Shown one piece after another: positions 35,656 through 44,582 of a stretch of 64,000 nucleotides of DNA. The DNA is taken from the NCBI RefSeq assembly GCF_009674485.1, contig NZ_WKJJ01000009.1, forward strand, positions 248,001 to 312,000, written 5' to 3'. This DNA comes from Pseudoduganella rivuli (GTDB lineage: Bacteria; Pseudomonadota; Gammaproteobacteria; Burkholderiales; Burkholderiaceae_D). The number at the start of each line of letters is the position of its first letter. The stretch's first letter is position 1. The notes below the pieces were generated by a model. It was not told where the DNA came from. It worked only from the letters and a program-made list of their open reading frames with translations, and made no database searches. Position numbers and translations under genes: made by a program.

Positions 35656-37986
35656 TTATTCTTTGTTGCGCGGCGCCGGCGGCGTGGCCGGCGGCAAGCC
35701 TGGCGCCGGCTGTTGCGGTGTGGGCGAAGGCGGCTTCGCGCCCGGCTGCTGAGAGACGGCGGCAGCAGGTTTGGCGCCCGGCGCCGGCGTGGCCTGCTGT
35801 GGTGCGATGGCTGCCGGTTTGGCTCCCACGGTGCTACCCGGCGGCTGGGCCGCGCCCGTCGCCGGCTTTGCGCCGGCCGCCTGCGCCGCCGCGGGCGCAT
35901 GGCTGTGCGAGCCAGCCGCTCCCGGCTTCGCTCCCGGTCGCTGGTTAGGCGGCTGGATCAGTGGCGGCTGTTCCGGCTTGGCTGGCTGGACCTGCTGCCC
36001 CGGTTTGGCTGGCGCTGCCGCGCGCTGTTCAGCGGCGATCGCTGCCGCCTCCTCATCATCCGGCTCTTCCACCGGAATGAACTCCGACGCATCTTCCTTC
36101 GGCACCGGCGTGGTGTCCTTGCCTTCCGGACGCTTGCCCAGCAAGTAGTAATCAAGCACCTTGCGCGCGATCGGCGCCGCTTCCTGTCCGCCGAAACCCG
36201 CATTTTCCACGATCATGGCCAGCGCGATTCGCGGCTGGTCGGCCGGTGCAAAGGCGGTAAACCAGGCATGGTCGCGGTAGCGTTCATTGATTTTCGAGGC
36301 GTTGTACTTTTCATTGGCCTTGATGGCAATCACCTGCGCGGTACCGGTTTTACCGCCCACGGTATAGCCTGCGTTGATGAAAGCGCGGTATGCGGTGCCG
36401 CCTGGTTCGCTGGCCACGCCCACCATGGCGTTCTTGATAAAGTCGATGTTCTGCTGTTTGAGCGGAATACGGTAGCTTTCCTTCGGTACCGTCAGCGCGC
36501 GCGCCTTCGTGGTGCCGTCTTCGATAATTTTCACCAGGTGCGGCTTCATCACCACACCGTTATTGGCCAGCGTCGACACTGCGTGCGCCACCTGCATCGG
36601 TGTATAGGAATTGAAACCAGAGCCATTGCTGACAGCAATGGTATCGCCGCCAACCCATTTGCCGGCTTGCGGATTCTTTTTAAAGCGCGCCCGTTTCCAT
36701 TCCTGCGAAGGCAGCACGCCGGTCTTTTCATTTTCCAGGTCAATGCCGGTCGGCTGGCCAAAACCAAACGGCTTCATGAACTTATGGATGGCGTCGATGC
36801 CCATATCGCGCCCGAGGATGTAGTAATACGTGTTGCACGACACGACAATGGACTTGCGCATATCGACCGAGCCGTGGCCGCCCACCACGTCGTCGCGGAA
36901 CTTGTGATCTCCCAGGTAGAAGAAGCCGGGGTCGCTGATGGCCTGGCCCGGCGTGCGCACGCCGGTCTCCAGCGCGGCCAGCGCCATGAATGGCTTGAAG
37001 GTCGAGCCAGGCGCATAGGTGCCGGACAGCGGACGGTTCACCATCGGCTTGTCCAGCGACGTGTTGAGTTCATTCCAGCTTTGCGTATCGATGCCGTCGA
37101 CGAACAGGTTCGGGTCGTAGCCGGGGCGCGACACAAATGCCAGGACATCGCCCGTGGCCGGTTCGATCGCCACCAGCGCGCCGCGCCGTTCGCCAAACGC
37201 TTCTTCCGCGACTTTCTGCAGTTCGATATCGATCGACAGGATCAGGTTGTTGCCGGGCGTGGCCGGCGTGCGCGACAAGGTGCGCACCGCGCGGCCGCCC
37301 GCCGACACTTCCACCTCTTCATAGCCGGTGACGCCGTGCAGCTGCTTTTCGTAACTCTTTTCCAGGCCTTCCTTGCCGATGTGTTCCGTGCCCTTGTAGT
37401 TGCGCGCATCGTCGCCCGCTTCGATGACTTTCGCCTCATTCTGGCTGATGCGGCCGATAAAGCCGATCACGTGCGACGCGGTTTCACCCAGCGGATACTG
37501 GCGGAACAAGCGCGCCTGGATTTCCACGCCGGGGAAACGGAAGCGCTGTGCGGAAAAACGCGCCACTTCCTCGTCGCTCAGGCGGGTGCGCAACGGCACG
37601 CCTTCGAAGCCCTTGGTTTCTTCCAGCAGGCGCTTGAAGCGCTTGCGGTCCTTGGCTTCCACCGACACCAGCTTGGCCAGTTCGTCGATCACCGCCTCCA
37701 GCGGCGCGCGCAATTTCGAAGGCGTGATTTCCAGCGTATAGGCCGAGTAATTACGGGCCAGCACCACGCCATTGCGGTCGACGATCAAGCCACGGTTCGG
37801 CACCACGGGCACGAAGGCAATGCGGTTTTCTTCCGCCTGCGTCATGTACTTGTCGTGGTGGACCACTTGCAGCCACACGAAGCGCGCCAGCAACAGCGCA
37901 AAGCAGACGAACACCAGCAAGCCCAGCGCCGACAGGCGCAGGCGGAACAAGTGCAGTTCGCGTTCGGTATTCTTGAACTCGGTCAT
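35656..37986 (-). CDS. mrdA: Penicillin-binding protein 2 with long Pro/Ala tail
   Basis: Elongasome DD-transpeptidase. One membrane helix (about 18-42) and a dimerisation domain precede the transpeptidase domain with all three motifs: STFK (328-331), SCN (383-385) and KTG (546-548). The catalytic domain ends near residue 620. The remaining 155 residues are a periplasmic low-complexity tail rich in Pro, Ala and Gln with five GAKP copies. E. coli PBP2 is 633 residues and lacks such a tail. Lies between mreD and rodA. Confidence 0.96.
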   Translation of the reverse strand: MTEFKNTERELHLFRLRLSALGLLVFVCFALLLARFVWLQVVHHDKYMTQAEENRIAFVPVVPNRGLIVDRNGVVLARNYSAYTLEITPSKLRAPLEAVIDELAKLVSVEAKDRKRFKRLLEETKGFEGVPLRTRLSDEEVARFSAQRFRFPGVEIQARLFRQYPLGETASHVIGFIGRISQNEAKVIEAGDDARNYKGTEHIGKEGLEKSYEKQLHGVTGYEEVEVSAGGRAVRTLSRTPATPGNNLILSIDIELQKVAEEAFGERRGALVAIEPATGDVLAFVSRPGYDPNLFVDGIDTQSWNELNTSLDKPMVNRPLSGTYAPGSTFKPFMALAALETGVRTPGQAISDPGFFYLGDHKFRDDVVGGHGSVDMRKSIVVSCNTYYYILGRDMGIDAIHKFMKPFGFGQPTGIDLENEKTGVLPSQEWKRARFKKNPQAGKWVGGDTIAVSNGSGFNSYTPMQVAHAVSTLANNGVVMKPHLVKIIEDGTTKARALTVPKESYRIPLKQQNIDFIKNAMVGVASEPGGTAYRAFINAGYTVGGKTGTAQVIAIKANEKYNASKINERYRDHAWFTAFAPADQPRIALAMIVENAGFGGQEAAPIARKVLDYYLLGKRPEGKDTTPVPKEDASEFIPVEEPDDEEAAAIAAEQRAAAPAKPGQQVQPAKPEQPPLIQPPNQRPGAKPGAAGSHSHAPAAAQAAGAKPATGAAQPPGSTVGAKPAAIAPQQATPAPGAKPAAAVSQQPGAKPPSPTPQQPAPGLPPATPPAPRNKE

Positions 37987-38006
37987 TGGGACAGCTGAGT
38001 GTTGGC

Positions 38007-38519
38007 TTAGATGGGACGCGTATGGTCTTTGTCGATGGCGCGCCGCTGCGGCGCCAGCAAGATCATCGTAATGAACGGCCAGAGCACAACCGCCACGACG
38101 CTTTCAATGAAATACCACCAGCCGGGGAACTTGCCCGAGACGATAAAGCGCACCATCAATTGCACGGACTGCGCCATCAACAGCAGCGGGAACACGTGCA
38201 TCGCCTGGGTAATCAACGGGAACCACAGCACGCGGCGGTGAATCATGATGGCGCAATACGACAGCAAGGTATAGGCCAATGCATTTTCACCCAGCAAGGT
38301 CGCGTCATGCACGTCCATCAGCAAACCGAGGAAAAACGCAGTGCCGATGCCGACTTTGCGGGGCTGATGCACGCCCCAGAACACCAGGGTCAGCGCGACG
38401 AAATCCGGCGCCCCGATGAACTGGCCCCACGGCAGCAAGTTCAGCAGGAAGGCGCAGAACAGGCTGAATGCGATGAACACCGGGCTGACCGGCAACAATA
38501 TGTAGTGTGGACGGTTCAT
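38007..38519 (-). CDS. mreD: Rod shape-determining protein MreD
   Basis: Integral membrane protein of 170 residues with five or six hydrophobic helices, starting MNRPHYILLPVSPVFIAFSL. It partners MreC in the elongasome. The characteristic GLLMDVHDATLLGENALAYT segment is present. It lies 10 bases after mreC and 20 bases before mrdA. Confidence 0.94.
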   Translation of the reverse strand: MNRPHYILLPVSPVFIAFSLFCAFLLNLLPWGQFIGAPDFVALTLVFWGVHQPRKVGIGTAFFLGLLMDVHDATLLGENALAYTLLSYCAIMIHRRVLWFPLITQAMHVFPLLLMAQSVQLMVRFIVSGKFPGWWYFIESVVAVVLWPFITMILLAPQRRAIDKDHTRPI

Positions 38520-38529
38520 TGAAATACTT

Positions 38530-39603
38530 TCAACGCGTCTGCGGTTCGTTGGCGGCGCCGGGCGCGGCGCCAGGACGGGCGGCGGCCGGCGGCGTTGCAG
38601 CTGGCGCCGCAGCCGGCTTGGCGGCCGGCGCCGTTGTCGCGGGCTGTGCGCCAGGCGCGGCGGCAGGTGCTGCCGCAGGCGTTTCCTTCGCCGCTTCCTT
38701 GGCTTCCTTCTTGCTCCGCTTGCCCGGTTTGAATGGTTCTTCTTCCGGCGGACGGGGCGGCAATTCCGGCGGCGACATCAGGATCAGCAACTGGCTGTGG
38801 CTCTGGATACCGGACAGCGGCTGGCAAACCACACGGCCAAACACGCCGTTCGAATTGTTTTCCACCTGGGTGACGCGCGCCACGGCCAGGCCGGCAGGAT
38901 ATACGCCATCGATGCCGGACGTGATCAGGATATCGCCCACTTGCACATTGTCCGTTTGCTGGGCCGCGATAAAGCGCAATTCCAGCTGGCCCGACTGGCC
39001 ACGGCCATAGGCGACACTGCGCAAGCCATTGCGCAGCACCTGGATGGGGATCGCCTGTTCCTTGTCCGTCAACAGCGTGACTTCCGACGTGAACGGGAAC
39101 ACGCGCGTGACCTGGCCGACGACGCCCTGGTTATCGATGACGGGCAAGCCCAGTTGCACACCCTGCTGGATGCCGCGGTCCAGCACGATCTTGCGGCTGG
39201 AACTGTCGCGGGCGTCGTACAGGATTTCCGCCAGCAGCGATTTGCCGGGCACGCGCTCGCGGGCGTCCAGCAACTTGCGCAGTTGCGCATTTTCCACGCT
39301 GTAGAGCTGGGCTTGCTGCAAAGCCTGGGCCGAGGCGATTTGCTGCTGTTTCAATTCGCGCACCTGCTTTTCCAGCGAGGACAGCGAGGAAAAATAATCG
39401 CCGACACCATAAATAGCGTCGCGCGGCAGCAACGCGACCATTTGCAGCGGGTACAGCACGGTGCCGACAACCTGGCGTACGGTCTTGAGCGCGTTCATGC
39501 GCGCGTCGGCCAGCAGCAGGGCAATGGAAATGCACGCGAACAGCGTCATTTTGACGCGGGCGGGCGCGCCTTGTTTGAAGAGTGGCGGAGGACTGTATTC
39601 CAT
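38530..39603 (-). CDS. mreC: Rod shape-determining protein MreC
   Basis: Bitopic protein linking MreB filaments to the periplasmic wall enzymes, 357 residues. An N-terminal membrane helix (VKMTLFACISIALLLADARM) is followed by a coiled-coil (about 65-115) and the double-barrel domain (RKIVLDRGIQQGVQLGLPVI, SGIDGVYPAGLAVARV). The last 70 residues form a Lys/Glu then Ala/Pro-rich tail not needed for the fold. It follows mreB after 136 bases with no recognised terminator. Confidence 0.95.
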   Translation of the reverse strand: MEYSPPPLFKQGAPARVKMTLFACISIALLLADARMNALKTVRQVVGTVLYPLQMVALLPRDAIYGVGDYFSSLSSLEKQVRELKQQQIASAQALQQAQLYSVENAQLRKLLDARERVPGKSLLAEILYDARDSSSRKIVLDRGIQQGVQLGLPVIDNQGVVGQVTRVFPFTSEVTLLTDKEQAIPIQVLRNGLRSVAYGRGQSGQLELRFIAAQQTDNVQVGDILITSGIDGVYPAGLAVARVTQVENNSNGVFGRVVCQPLSGIQSHSQLLILMSPPELPPRPPEEEPFKPGKRSKKEAKEAAKETPAAAPAAAPGAQPATTAPAAKPAAAPAATPPAAARPGAAPGAANEPQTR

Positions 39604-39739
39604 GGCTTCCGATATTCCGGCGCTCGCGCGCCACCGATAGGCCTGCGCACTCAGCCAGTATAAGCCGGACTGATTTCAGCGTCAGCCTGTACGCATGCCA
39701 CTGCGGGGAACGCGCCACGGCATTCCCCACAAAAACGCA

Positions 39740-40783
39740 TCACTCGTACGAGAAGATGGAGCCCAGCTGGTCCATGCGTTCCAGCGCCATGCCGGAACCG
39801 CGCACCACGCAGGTCAGCGGATCTTCCGCCACCAGCACCGGCAGGCCGGTCTCTTCCATCAGCAGACGGTCCAGGTCGCGCAACAGTGCGCCACCACCGG
39901 TCAGCATCATGCCTTTTTCAGCAATGTCCGCGCCCAGTTCCGGCGGGGTCTGCTCCAGCGCGTTCTTCACGGCGGACACGATGTTGTTCAGCGGGTCGGT
40001 CAGCGCTTCCAGGATTTCGTTGGACGAAATCGTGAACGAACGCGGGATACCTTCCGACAGGTTACGGCCCTTGACTTCCATTTCCTTGACTTCGGAGCCA
40101 GGGAAGGCGGAACCGATGGCTTTCTTGATGGCTTCCGCAGTCTGTTCGCCGATCAGCATGCCGTAGTTGCGGCGGATGTAGTTGACGATGGCTTCATCGA
40201 ACTTGTCGCCGCCCACGCGCACGGAACCTTTGTACACCATGCCGCCCAGCGAAATGATGCCCACTTCCGTGGTGCCGCCGCCGATGTCGACCACCATCGA
40301 ACCCGTTGCATCCGACACCGGCAAGCCGGCGCCGATCGCCGCCGCCATCGGCTCTTCGATCAGGTACACCTGCGACGCGCCCGCGCCCAGCGCGGATTCG
40401 CGGATCGCGCGGCGTTCCACCTGGGTCGAACCGCAAGGCACGCAAATGATGATGCGCGGGGAAGGACGGAAGAATTTCGAATCGTGCACCATGCGGATGA
40501 ATTGCTTCAGCATTTGCTCGGTGACGGTAAAGTCGGCGATCACGCCGTCTTTCATCGGGCGGATCGCCTCGATGTTGCCAGGTACTTTACCCAGCATCTG
40601 CTTTGCTTCCTTACCGACTGCCTGGATCGTTTTCTTGCCGTTCGGGCCGCCTTCCTGGCGGATCGCAACGACCGACGGTTCATCCAGCACGATGCCGGAA
40701 CCGCGTACATAAATCAGCGTGTTGGCAGTGCCCAAGTCAATTGCCAGATCGGAGGAAATATACCTGCGTAAAAAACCAAACAT
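39740..40783 (-). CDS. mreB: Rod shape-determining protein MreB
   Basis: Bacterial actin that guides lateral wall synthesis, 347 residues. The amphipathic N-terminus MFGFLRRYISSD, the phosphate loop DLGTANTLIY, and VVDIGGGTTEVGIISLGG and LTGGGALLRDLD are all present. The start at ATG 40783 gives the normal MreB length; an in-frame ATG 96 bases upstream adds an unrelated stretch. First gene of mreBCD-mrdA-rodA-rlpA, divergent from gatCAB. Confidence 0.97.
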   Translation of the reverse strand: MFGFLRRYISSDLAIDLGTANTLIYVRGSGIVLDEPSVVAIRQEGGPNGKKTIQAVGKEAKQMLGKVPGNIEAIRPMKDGVIADFTVTEQMLKQFIRMVHDSKFFRPSPRIIICVPCGSTQVERRAIRESALGAGASQVYLIEEPMAAAIGAGLPVSDATGSMVVDIGGGTTEVGIISLGGMVYKGSVRVGGDKFDEAIVNYIRRNYGMLIGEQTAEAIKKAIGSAFPGSEVKEMEVKGRNLSEGIPRSFTISSNEILEALTDPLNNIVSAVKNALEQTPPELGADIAEKGMMLTGGGALLRDLDRLLMEETGLPVLVAEDPLTCVVRGSGMALERMDQLGSIFSYE

Positions 40784-40995
40784 GAGTATCCTGTGGCGCG
40801 GCGCATGCGCGTATAAACAGTTATAGGGAGTATCCGTGGATGCGGCGGCCGCCGGTAGTCGGCGCCAGCCACGCATCAACCCGCCATTCTACCTTATAAT
40901 TTGGATGGCATTTACCAAAAATCCATTCTAATGTGCGGCCGCACCAACGGTGAATTGCACGGGAATTACTGGATTTTCCCTGCGAAATAGCAGGA

Positions 40996-41022
40996 ATTAT
41001 AAGTTCTTTATCAATACTACAA
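40996..41022 (-). promoter_or_regulatory. Candidate promoter of the mreB operon
   Basis: On the minus strand TTGTAG (41022-41017) and a perfect TATAAT (41001-40996) are 15 bases apart, giving a leader of about 205 bases before mreB. The spacing is short, so this is tentative. Confidence 0.35.
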
Positions 41023-41050
41023 CGGCGCGCCCAGCGCGCAATCCCGCACT

Positions 41051-41350
41051 ATGTCCCTGACACTATCCGACGTAAAACGTATTGCCAACCTGGCGCAACT
41101 GGAAATGAGCGAAACCCACGCCGCCACCGCCCTGGAAGAGCTGAACGGCATCTTCGCGCTGGCCGAGCAAATGCAGGCTGTGGACACCGGTGGCGTTGCC
41201 CCTTTGAGCCACCCGCTGGCCGCGCACATGAACGTGGCGCTGCGCCTCCGTGAAGATGCGGCAACGGAGCCTAATTTGCGTGAAGACTATCAAAAAGTCG
41301 CGCCAAAAACGGAAGACGGCCTGTATCTGGTGCCGAAGGTTATCGACTGA
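41051..41350 (+). CDS. gatC: Asp/Glu-tRNA amidotransferase subunit C
   Basis: Small subunit (99 residues) of GatCAB, which converts misacylated Glu-tRNA-Gln or Asp-tRNA-Asn to the amide form. It starts MSLTLSDVKRIANLAQLEMS and ends EDGLYLVPKVID, both typical. First gene of gatC-gatA-gatB. Confidence 0.96.
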   Translation: MSLTLSDVKRIANLAQLEMSETHAATALEELNGIFALAEQMQAVDTGGVAPLSHPLAAHMNVALRLREDAATEPNLREDYQKVAPKTEDGLYLVPKVID

Positions 41351-41408
41351 TCATTCGCCCCGTCCGCACTCGCCTTGCGTCCGTACTTGAATATCCTGAT
41401 TAAATCCC

Positions 41409-42878
41409 ATGCATAACAAAACCATCAAAGAGCTGTCGCAGCTCCTGCAGAAGAAAGAAGTGAGCGCCGTACAACTGGCGACGCATTTCCTGGACCGTAT
41501 CGAAAAAAGCGATCTGAATGCCTTCCTGCACGTCGACCGCGCCCTGACCCTGGCGGAAGCCGCCGAAGCGGATGCGCGCATCGCCGCCGGCACCGCCACC
41601 CCGCTGACGGGCGTGCCGATTGCCCACAAAGATATTTTCGTGACGAAAAACTGGCGCTCGACGGCGGGCTCGAAAATGCTGGCCAATTATGTCAGCCCGT
41701 TCGACGCGACCGTGGTGGCCAAATTCAAGGCCGCCGGCATGGTTTCGCTGGGCAAGCTCAATTGCGACGAATTCGCGATGGGTTCCGCCAATGAAAACTC
41801 CGCTTTCGGCCCGGTGAAAAACCCGTGGGACCACAAAGCCGTGCCGGGCGGTTCGTCCGGCGGTTCCGCCGCCGCTGTGGCGGCGCGCCTGGCGCCAGGC
41901 GTGACCGGCACCGACACGGGCGGCTCGATCCGCCAGCCGGCGTCGTTCTGCGGCATCACGGGGATCAAGCCGACCTATGGCCGCGTCTCGCGCTTCGGCA
42001 TGATCGCGTTCGCGTCGTCGCTGGACCAGGGTGGTCCGATGGCGCAAACCGCGGAAGATTGCGCGTTGCTGCTGTCGGCCATGGCCGGCTTCGATGAACG
42101 CGACTCCACCAGCCTGATGCCGGAACAAGGCGGCATCGACGAAGATTTCAGCCGCGACCTGGACCAGCCTTTGACTGGTTTGCGCATCGGCGTGCCAAAA
42201 GAATACTTCGGCGAAGGCCTGGCGGCCGACGTGGCCGCCGCGGTAAAAGCCGCGCTGGACCAGTACGTGCAACTGGGCGCCACGCTGGTGGATATCTCGC
42301 TGCCAAACACCAAGCTGTCGATTCCCGCCTACTACATGATTGCGCCGGCGGAAGCGTCGTCCAACCTGTCGCGCTTTGACGGCGTCCGCTTCGGCCACCG
42401 CGCCGACGGCTACAAAGACTTGCAGGACATGTACAAGAAAACCCGCGCCGAAGGTTTCGGCCCGGAAGTACAGCGCCGCATCATGGTGGGCACCTATGTG
42501 CTGTGCCACGGCTACTACGACGCGTATTACCTGAAGGCGCAGCGTATCCGCCGCCTGATCCAGCAGGATTTTGAGGCGGTATTGAACGGTCCGGACGCTG
42601 TCTGCGACGTCATCATGGGCCCGGTGGCGCCGACTGTGGCGTGGGACCTGGGTTCCAAATCCGATCCGGTCGCCAACTACCTGGCCGACATTTATACGCT
42701 GTCGACCAGCCTGGCAGGTTTGCCGGGCATGTCGATTCCATGCGGCTTTGGCGCTAATCAGCGCCCGGTCGGCCTGCAAATCATCGGCAATTACTTTGCC
42801 GAAGCCAAGCTGCTGAACGTTGCCCACCAGTACCAACTGGCCACCGACTGGCACAAGCAAGCCCCCGCAGGCGTCTAA
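41409..42878 (+). CDS. gatA: Asp/Glu-tRNA amidotransferase subunit A
   Basis: Glutaminase subunit of GatCAB, an amidase-signature enzyme of 489 residues that supplies ammonia to GatB. The Ser-cisSer-Lys triad is visible as Lys74 (IAHKDIF), Ser149 (GGSSGGSA) and Ser173 (GTDTGGSIRQP). The C-terminal GLPGMSIPCGF segment is conserved. It lies 58 bases after gatC and 33 before gatB. Confidence 0.97.
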   Translation: MHNKTIKELSQLLQKKEVSAVQLATHFLDRIEKSDLNAFLHVDRALTLAEAAEADARIAAGTATPLTGVPIAHKDIFVTKNWRSTAGSKMLANYVSPFDATVVAKFKAAGMVSLGKLNCDEFAMGSANENSAFGPVKNPWDHKAVPGGSSGGSAAAVAARLAPGVTGTDTGGSIRQPASFCGITGIKPTYGRVSRFGMIAFASSLDQGGPMAQTAEDCALLLSAMAGFDERDSTSLMPEQGGIDEDFSRDLDQPLTGLRIGVPKEYFGEGLAADVAAAVKAALDQYVQLGATLVDISLPNTKLSIPAYYMIAPAEASSNLSRFDGVRFGHRADGYKDLQDMYKKTRAEGFGPEVQRRIMVGTYVLCHGYYDAYYLKAQRIRRLIQQDFEAVLNGPDAVCDVIMGPVAPTVAWDLGSKSDPVANYLADIYTLSTSLAGLPGMSIPCGFGANQRPVGLQIIGNYFAEAKLLNVAHQYQLATDWHKQAPAGV

Positions 42879-42911
42879 GCCCGGCGTGTAACCTAATAGC
42901 GAGATACAAAT

Positions 42912-44375
42912 ATGGAATGGGAAGTCGTCATCGGTATTGAGAACCACGTTCAGCTCACTACCGAATCCAAAATCTTCAGCGGTTCGCCAACCGCTTTCGG
43001 CGCCGAAGCCAATACGCAAGCGAGCCCGGTTGACCTGGCCCTGCCGGGCGTGCTGCCGGTCATGAACAAGAAAGCCGTGGACCGGGCCATCCGCTTCGGC
43101 CTGGCTGTGGGCGCAAAAATTGCGCCGCAATCGATCTTTGCGCGCAAGAATTACTTCTATCCGGATTTGCCAAAAGGCTATCAAATCAGCCAGTTCGAAG
43201 ACCCGGTGGTACAGGGCGGCACGCTGACGTTCGGCTATGAAAAGGACGGCAAGTTCGTCACCAAGACGGTCAACCTGACCCGCGCGCACCTGGAAGAAGA
43301 TGCCGGTAAATCCTTGCACGAGGATTATCATGGCATGTCCGGCATTGATTTGAATCGCGCCGGTACGCCATTACTGGAAATTGTTTCCGAGCCTGAAATG
43401 AGCAGCGCGGCGGAAGCTGTCGCTTATTGCAAGGCATTGCACGGCCTCGTCATGTGGCTGGGTATTTGCGACGGCAATATGCAGGAAGGTTCGTTCCGCT
43501 GCGATATTAACGTTTCCGTGCGTCCGAAAGGCCAAAAGGAATTCGGCACCCGCTGCGAAATCAAAAACCTGAATTCGTTCCGGTTTATTGAAGAAGCCGT
43601 CAATGTCGAAGTGCGCCGCCAGATTGAATTGATCGAAGATGGCGGCCAGGTGGTGCAGGCAACCCGCTTGTATGATCCGGATAAAAAAGAAACGCGCCAG
43701 ATGCGCTCGAAAGAAGATGCGCAGGATTACCGCTATTTCCCGGATCCGGATTTGCCGCCATTGACGATTTCCGAACAATGGATTGCGGACGTCAAAGCCG
43801 ATATGCCGGAATTGCCAGCAGTAAAACGCGACCGCTTCATCAATGAATTCAGCCTGCCGGAATATGATGCATTGATCCTGACGGCGTCGAAAGATATGGC
43901 GCTGTATTTTGAAGCCGTGGTGGCCAAAGCCGGCAAGGAAAATGCCAAGGCTGCCGCCAACTGGCTGATGGGCGATGTGTCGTCGACCTTGAATCGTGAA
44001 AACACGGACATCGGCGCCTCACCAGTGAAACCGGGCCAATTGGCCAACATGCTGAAGCGTATTGCCGATGGCACGATTTCCAACAAGATTGCCAAGGAAA
44101 TCTTTGGCGATATGTGGGCAGAAAACTCGGATGATGAAAACCTGGTCGATGCGATTATCGACAAGAAGGGTCTGAAACAGATTTCCGATACCGGCGCACT
44201 GGAAGCCATCGTAGTGGAAGTGCTGGCAAACAATGCCAAATCTGTCGAGCAATACCGTGCCGGCAAGGAAGCAGCCATTAATGCGCTGATCGGCCAGGCA
44301 ATGAAAGCGTCGAAGGGTAAAGCGAATCCAGCCCAATTGACGGAACTGCTGAAAAAGAAATTGGCTGAAGGCTGA
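42912..44375 (+). CDS. gatB: Asp/Glu-tRNA amidotransferase subunit B
   Basis: Kinase-amidase subunit of GatCAB, 487 residues. The cradle domain shows IGIENHVQL, DLNRAGTPLLEIVSEP and QEGSFRCDINVS, and the C-terminal helical and YqeY domains follow (NALIGQAMKASKGKANP). From about 43,300 onward the third codon positions become clearly richer in A and T than in gatA or the first part of gatB, a shift that continues into the next genes. Protein sequence is otherwise normal. Confidence 0.97.
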   Translation: MEWEVVIGIENHVQLTTESKIFSGSPTAFGAEANTQASPVDLALPGVLPVMNKKAVDRAIRFGLAVGAKIAPQSIFARKNYFYPDLPKGYQISQFEDPVVQGGTLTFGYEKDGKFVTKTVNLTRAHLEEDAGKSLHEDYHGMSGIDLNRAGTPLLEIVSEPEMSSAAEAVAYCKALHGLVMWLGICDGNMQEGSFRCDINVSVRPKGQKEFGTRCEIKNLNSFRFIEEAVNVEVRRQIELIEDGGQVVQATRLYDPDKKETRQMRSKEDAQDYRYFPDPDLPPLTISEQWIADVKADMPELPAVKRDRFINEFSLPEYDALILTASKDMALYFEAVVAKAGKENAKAAANWLMGDVSSTLNRENTDIGASPVKPGQLANMLKRIADGTISNKIAKEIFGDMWAENSDDENLVDAIIDKKGLKQISDTGALEAIVVEVLANNAKSVEQYRAGKEAAINALIGQAMKASKGKANPAQLTELLKKKLAEG

Positions 44376-44399
44376 TTGTTTCAATAGCGTGAGTCACGA

Positions 44400-44426
44400 A
44401 CGGCGCCTGCGGGCGCCGTTTTTTTC
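44400..44426 (+). terminator. Rho-independent terminator of gatCAB
   Basis: ACGGCGCC (44400-44407), loop TGCG, GGCGCCGT (44412-44419), then a run of seven T. Confidence 0.88.
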
Positions 44427-44494
44427 GACTTTAACGTCAGAAACTGGCTTGATCACGCCAATTATTGGCATAAAATCCGCGAAATTACACCCCT

Positions 44495-44546
44495 AGGGCG
44501 GTTTGGCGCAGCCAAGCCGCCCTGCATGCGTTATCGAAACGCATGC
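44495..44546. repeat. Two abutting hairpins in a convergent intergenic region
   Basis: The first stem is AGGGCGGTTTGGC (44495-44507) with GCCAAGCCGCCCT (44511-44523), 13 pairs with one G-T. The second begins at once: GCATGCGTT (44524-44532) with AACGCATGC (44538-44546), 9 perfect pairs and loop ATCGA. There is no T-run. They may end the alpha/beta hydrolase transcript or form a structured RNA. Confidence 0.6.
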
Positions 44547-44582
44547 ATGAGAGATATCAATCAGGGAATTAAAAGAAAGAGA

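Noticed and set aside
34882..37998. Plus-strand open frame of 1,038 codons opposite rodA and mrdA
   Set aside because: Same type of codon-bias shadow; rodA and mrdA on the other strand are certain.
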